From Mangrovibacterium sp047972415 (GTDB lineage Bacteria > Bacteroidota > Bacteroidia > Bacteroidales > Prolixibacteraceae): 7,773 nucleotides of DNA. The stretch spans positions 1-7,773 of the forward strand of contig JBKEAN010000252.1 of the NCBI GenBank assembly GCA_047972415.1, written 5' to 3'. The notes under the pieces are model-generated. The model searched no databases and was not told the DNA's origin. It was given only the letters and a program-made list of their open reading frames with translations. Made by a program: the position numbers and the translations under genes. Shown here piece by piece: positions 7,001-7,773 of this stretch (within the stretch, counting starts at the first letter, position 1; each line of letters opens with the position of its first letter).

Positions 7001-7773
7001 ATAAGCCGTGCTGTATTCGAAGTTGCTTGCCGGATTGATTGTAACAACTGCCCCGGCCACTGTTACCTGAAGACCGTTTGTAACTGCAATGGTTTGAACG
7101 GTGGAATTGTCGCTTGCTTTCTTAATTAGAATATCGCCCGATCCCACGGAAACAGGCTCGCTAAAACTGATTACCAAGTCTGAACTGATTGAAACAGCCG
7201 AAGCTTCGTCGGCCGAACTTTGCGAACTACTAGTGGGAACTACACCATCAATCAAGACTCCTCTAGTGCTTCCAAGGCTGTTCAAGATCAACGTGGCATG
7301 ATTGCCCGAACCATCTTTCAGGGTTGCGCCGTTTATGGCAATTGTTCCCTCCGTGAGGGCATCGGTGTCCAAATCGCCGGACTGAACCGTGTAGCGGAAA
7401 ACCAAAGCCGAGCTGCCACCACCGCTCACATATGCGGCCTGAACAGTGCTGTTGCCGATGACCAACGAAACTTGCGGGGTTCCCACCGCAGTGTTTACCA
7501 CCACGTTTTCGTTATAGTTTATGGTGAAGTCCAGGTTGTCGCCCGCTTTGTAGTTGCCGCTGGCCGGTACCGTTACCCCGGAAATCGTTGGAGCCACCCC
7601 ATCAACCAAGACTCCGCTAGTGCTGCCAAGGTTGTTCAAAGTCAACGTGGCATCATTGCCCGAACCATCTTTCAGGGTTCCGCCGTTTAGGGCAAGTGTT
7701 CCCACCGTGAGGCCATCGGTGTCCAAATCGCCGGACTGAACCGTGTAGCGGAAAACCAAAGCCGAGCTGCCGC
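4019..7773 (-). CDS. Giant multidomain T9SS-secreted adhesin-like protein (N terminus beyond window)
   Basis: The frame is open from the right edge to a TAA at 4019-4021. At least 1250 residues are visible and no true start lies in the window; the TTG at 7757-7759 is an internal leucine in a repeat. Numbering from that codon, the domains by eye are: 118-residue Ig-like adhesin repeats (1-176); Big_5/SbsA-like Ig domain (about 173-287, ends STWNFTT); Calx-beta (290-399, with ATSNGTAEAGNDYTAASGTL and ending ITNDD); divergent Calx-beta (400-513, ending ILDDD); choice-of-anchor-D/ASH-like (515-628, DFGNEMVNSS, RFSPSSIG, IQGTG); FN3-like (630-728, YYVRAYATNAAGTGYG); YDG (731-815, KTYDGTT); MBG (816-897, SKRYGEVNPALTY); Ig-like domains (898-983, 984-1070, 1071-1160); and a T9SS type A sorting domain (1165-1246). 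The product should be exported by Sec, cross the outer membrane through T9SS and be anchored or released at the surface. No catalytic domain is visible. Only two cysteines occur, C1013 and C1153. The downstream gene encodes an outer-membrane barrel. The surface role is inferred from architecture. Confidence 0.9.
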   Translation of the reverse strand, partial: GSSALVFRYTVQSGDLDTDGLTVGTLALNGGTLKDGSGNDATLTLNNLGSTSGVLVDGVAPTISGVTVPASGNYKAGDNLDFTINYNENVVVNTAVGTPQVSLVIGNSTVQAAYVSGGGSSALVFRYTVQSGDLDTDALTEGTIAINGATLKDGSGNHATLILNSLGSTRGVLIDGVVPTSSSQSSADEASAVSISSDLVISFSEPVSVGSGDILIKKASDNSTVQTIAVTNGLQVTVAGAVVTINPASNFEYSTAYYIQIAPTAFMDAAGNAYAGIAGNSTWNFTTTNPILSSVNDVVVTEGNTGTTNLVFTVSLSEPALAGGASVDYATSNGTAEAGNDYTAASGTLVFAAGESSKTITVSVMGDAIVEADETVSLTLSNANGTNVVISDATAVGTITNDDAAMVTIANASGYENNGAIALTVMLDKAVQGGFSVDVSTMDGSASTADNDYTPIAAQTLAFTGTVGEMHTFNLNPTADTKLETDESLTIALNNLSPDALTVDVSRVATVTILDDDQPLINLLQGVTAIGNGGTYDFGNEMVNSSTDVVFTIENQGMGALSVTTPLGVSGADAADFSIQQQPLSTVAPPGSTSFVVRFSPSSIGPKTVQISLVNNSLWSNPYTLTIQGTGIDIPVLQTTALVTGLYSADLGGTVSSDGATSITESGIVYSATNMVPVRGDVATSSVVVGSGMGTFSQAVSGLSAGQTYYVRAYATNAAGTGYGNVISFRTISQLQITDPVVLAKTYDGTTSATVASLGVLSGIVNGNDVGVTATAEFDNATAGTGKTVTVTYTLSGADQAYYLAPPASILQTGVINKAMLTFIADAQSKRYGEVNPALTYQSNGWVNAENEAVLTTMPSISTSVNTASPAGTYNNSLSLGGASGDNYDFMYTAGTFTVNKAPQSIVFDEDLTRNIEADADFNLSATTTSGLPVTYTYTYTATTAPATVSPAGEVSLKTSGTVEITASQAGNENYLAAEPVTRSLSIESSDPSIWQITINGITYTNPEKELSIELGCGDEMNLTRVTYTKEANASADVPEAFSISTSGSGTFTQLIHLSSQDGSQTATYSLTIEKPFDYLSYENFVVQKFDNVLLVNNQPETNGGYRFTAYRWYRNGILIGTGQYYSAGDNASNTLDPSALYYVEMTGADGVEYRTCEFLVSKRATAYTIQASPSPAKAGSVVRISTTYDPDMLSDLKLQVNNLYGMPLLQKAGESNQNELVLPAGTMPGVYVISTKAGGVVLSTKIIVQ
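4022..4267 (-). other. T9SS type A C-terminal sorting domain
   Basis: The last 82 residues of the adhesin show the family pattern: an entry segment resembling the usual PNP-type motif (IQASPSPAKAGSVVRI), a central strand and turn (LKLQVNNLYGMPL), then LPAGTMPGVYVIST and a terminal strand ending STKIIVQ. This fits TIGR04183/PF18962-type domains, which direct cargo to the type IX translocon and are normally removed at the surface by PorU-like sortases. The entry motif is SPSP rather than the more common PNP, a tolerated variation. This domain is the strongest phylum marker in the window. Confidence 0.9.
5069..5569 (-). other. YDG and MBG domain pair of the adhesin
   Basis: The YDG domain (5315-5569) carries the name-giving KTYDGTTSATV motif and ends YYLAPPASILQTGVINKA. 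The MBG domain (5069-5314) starts LTFIADAQSKRYGEVNPALT and ends YTAGTFTVNKA. The two are often found together in long bacterial surface proteins, where they are taken to be structural spacers. No binding activity can be read from the sequence. Confidence 0.8.
6221..6892 (-). other. Two consecutive Calx-beta domains of the adhesin
   Basis: The first (6563-6892) is close to the consensus, with VTEGNTGTTNLVFTVSLSEP, GTAEAGNDYTAASGTLVF, a DAIVEADETVSLTLSNANG acidic hairpin and a closing TITNDD. The second (6221-6562) is divergent but keeps GSASTADNDYTPIAAQTLAF, DTKLETDESLTIALNNLS and a closing ILDDD. In family members the acidic clusters at the domain ends bind calcium and stiffen the rod; calcium binding here is inferred from those residues. 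Confidence 0.8.
6899..7243 (-). other. Big_5/SbsA-like Ig domain of the adhesin
   Basis: Residues 173-287 show the pattern of this family: an opening after VPT, LVISFSEPVSVGSGDI, a central hydrophobic strand pair (LQVTVAGAVVTINPASNFEY), then YYIQIAPTAFMDAAGNAY and a closing STWNFTT. Such domains serve as spacers or ligand-binding modules in bacterial surface proteins. It begins exactly where the tandem repeat array ends. Confidence 0.75.
7242..7419 (-). repeat. Tandem adhesin repeat, last copy
   Basis: This is the copy nearest the gene's 3' end. Bases 7360-7417 are identical to 7714-7771 (58 bp). After the DGVVPT end of the unit (about 7232) the protein leaves the repeat pattern and enters a Big_5-like domain, so this is the terminal unit of the array. 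One full unit spans residues 61-176 of the visible protein. Confidence 0.9.
7596..7773 (-). repeat. Tandem adhesin repeat, upstream copy (cut by window edge)
   Basis: This segment aligns without gaps to 7242-7419 with a 354-bp offset (118 codons). I count about 14 mismatches in 178 bp, roughly 92% identity. It encodes FRYTVQSGDLDTDGL, LKDGSGN and LGSTSGVLVDGVAPT. The match reaches the last base of the window, so further copies may follow to the right. Confidence 0.9.

Noticed and set aside
7220..7690. A 156-codon open frame on the + strand opposite the adhesin repeats
   Set aside because: It is antisense to a well-supported coding frame, spans the two repeat copies and so repeats itself, and has no recognisable protein features. 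It is a by-product of the G+C-rich repetitive coding strand.
7242..7773. CRISPR array or insertion sequence as an explanation for the repeats
   Set aside because: The period is 354 bp, in frame and coding, with no short spacers, inverted ends or transposase.

Overview
The window looks like a chromosomal piece from a member of the Bacteroidota, probably the class Bacteroidia. The strongest evidence is a very large multidomain surface protein that ends in a type IX secretion system (T9SS) C-terminal sorting domain, a system essentially restricted to this phylum. Supporting evidence is a carboxypeptidase-regulatory-like family protein, a small outer-membrane beta-barrel protein, a TlpA-type thioredoxin, and starts that mostly lack Shine-Dalgarno sequences. 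The order within the class cannot be fixed from the sequence alone.

Left arm (1-2988, + strand): four genes packed head to tail, with overlaps or no spacing. They encode the C-terminal part of a CarboxypepD_reg-like family protein (cut by the window edge), an ABC transporter ATPase (start best placed at 1037, inside the upstream gene), a six-helix membrane protein that is very likely its permease partner, and a membrane-anchored periplasmic TlpA-like thioredoxin with a WCVPC active site. The spacing implies one transcript. The combination suggests export, and perhaps periplasmic redox handling, of an unidentified substrate whose gene would lie to the left of the window.

Centre (2989-3068): an 80-bp gap between convergent genes, holding a perfect 11-bp-stem hairpin that can end transcription from both sides.

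Right arm (3069-7773, - strand): a giant T9SS-secreted adhesin-like protein whose N-terminal part lies beyond the right edge, followed after 53 bp by a 298-residue outer-membrane beta-barrel protein. In protein order the visible adhesin consists of 118-residue tandem Ig-like repeats (354-bp DNA period, about 92% identical), a Big_5-like domain, two Calx-beta domains, a choice-of-anchor-D/ASH-like domain, an FN3-like domain, YDG, MBG, three further Ig-like domains and the sorting domain. The two genes are probably cotranscribed and both products act at the cell surface.

No RNA genes, CRISPR arrays, insertion sequences or attachment sites were seen. Nothing here is clearly a new system. The points most worth following up are the recombination-prone repeat array running off the right edge, the adhesin/beta-barrel pairing, and the export/redox cassette on the left.
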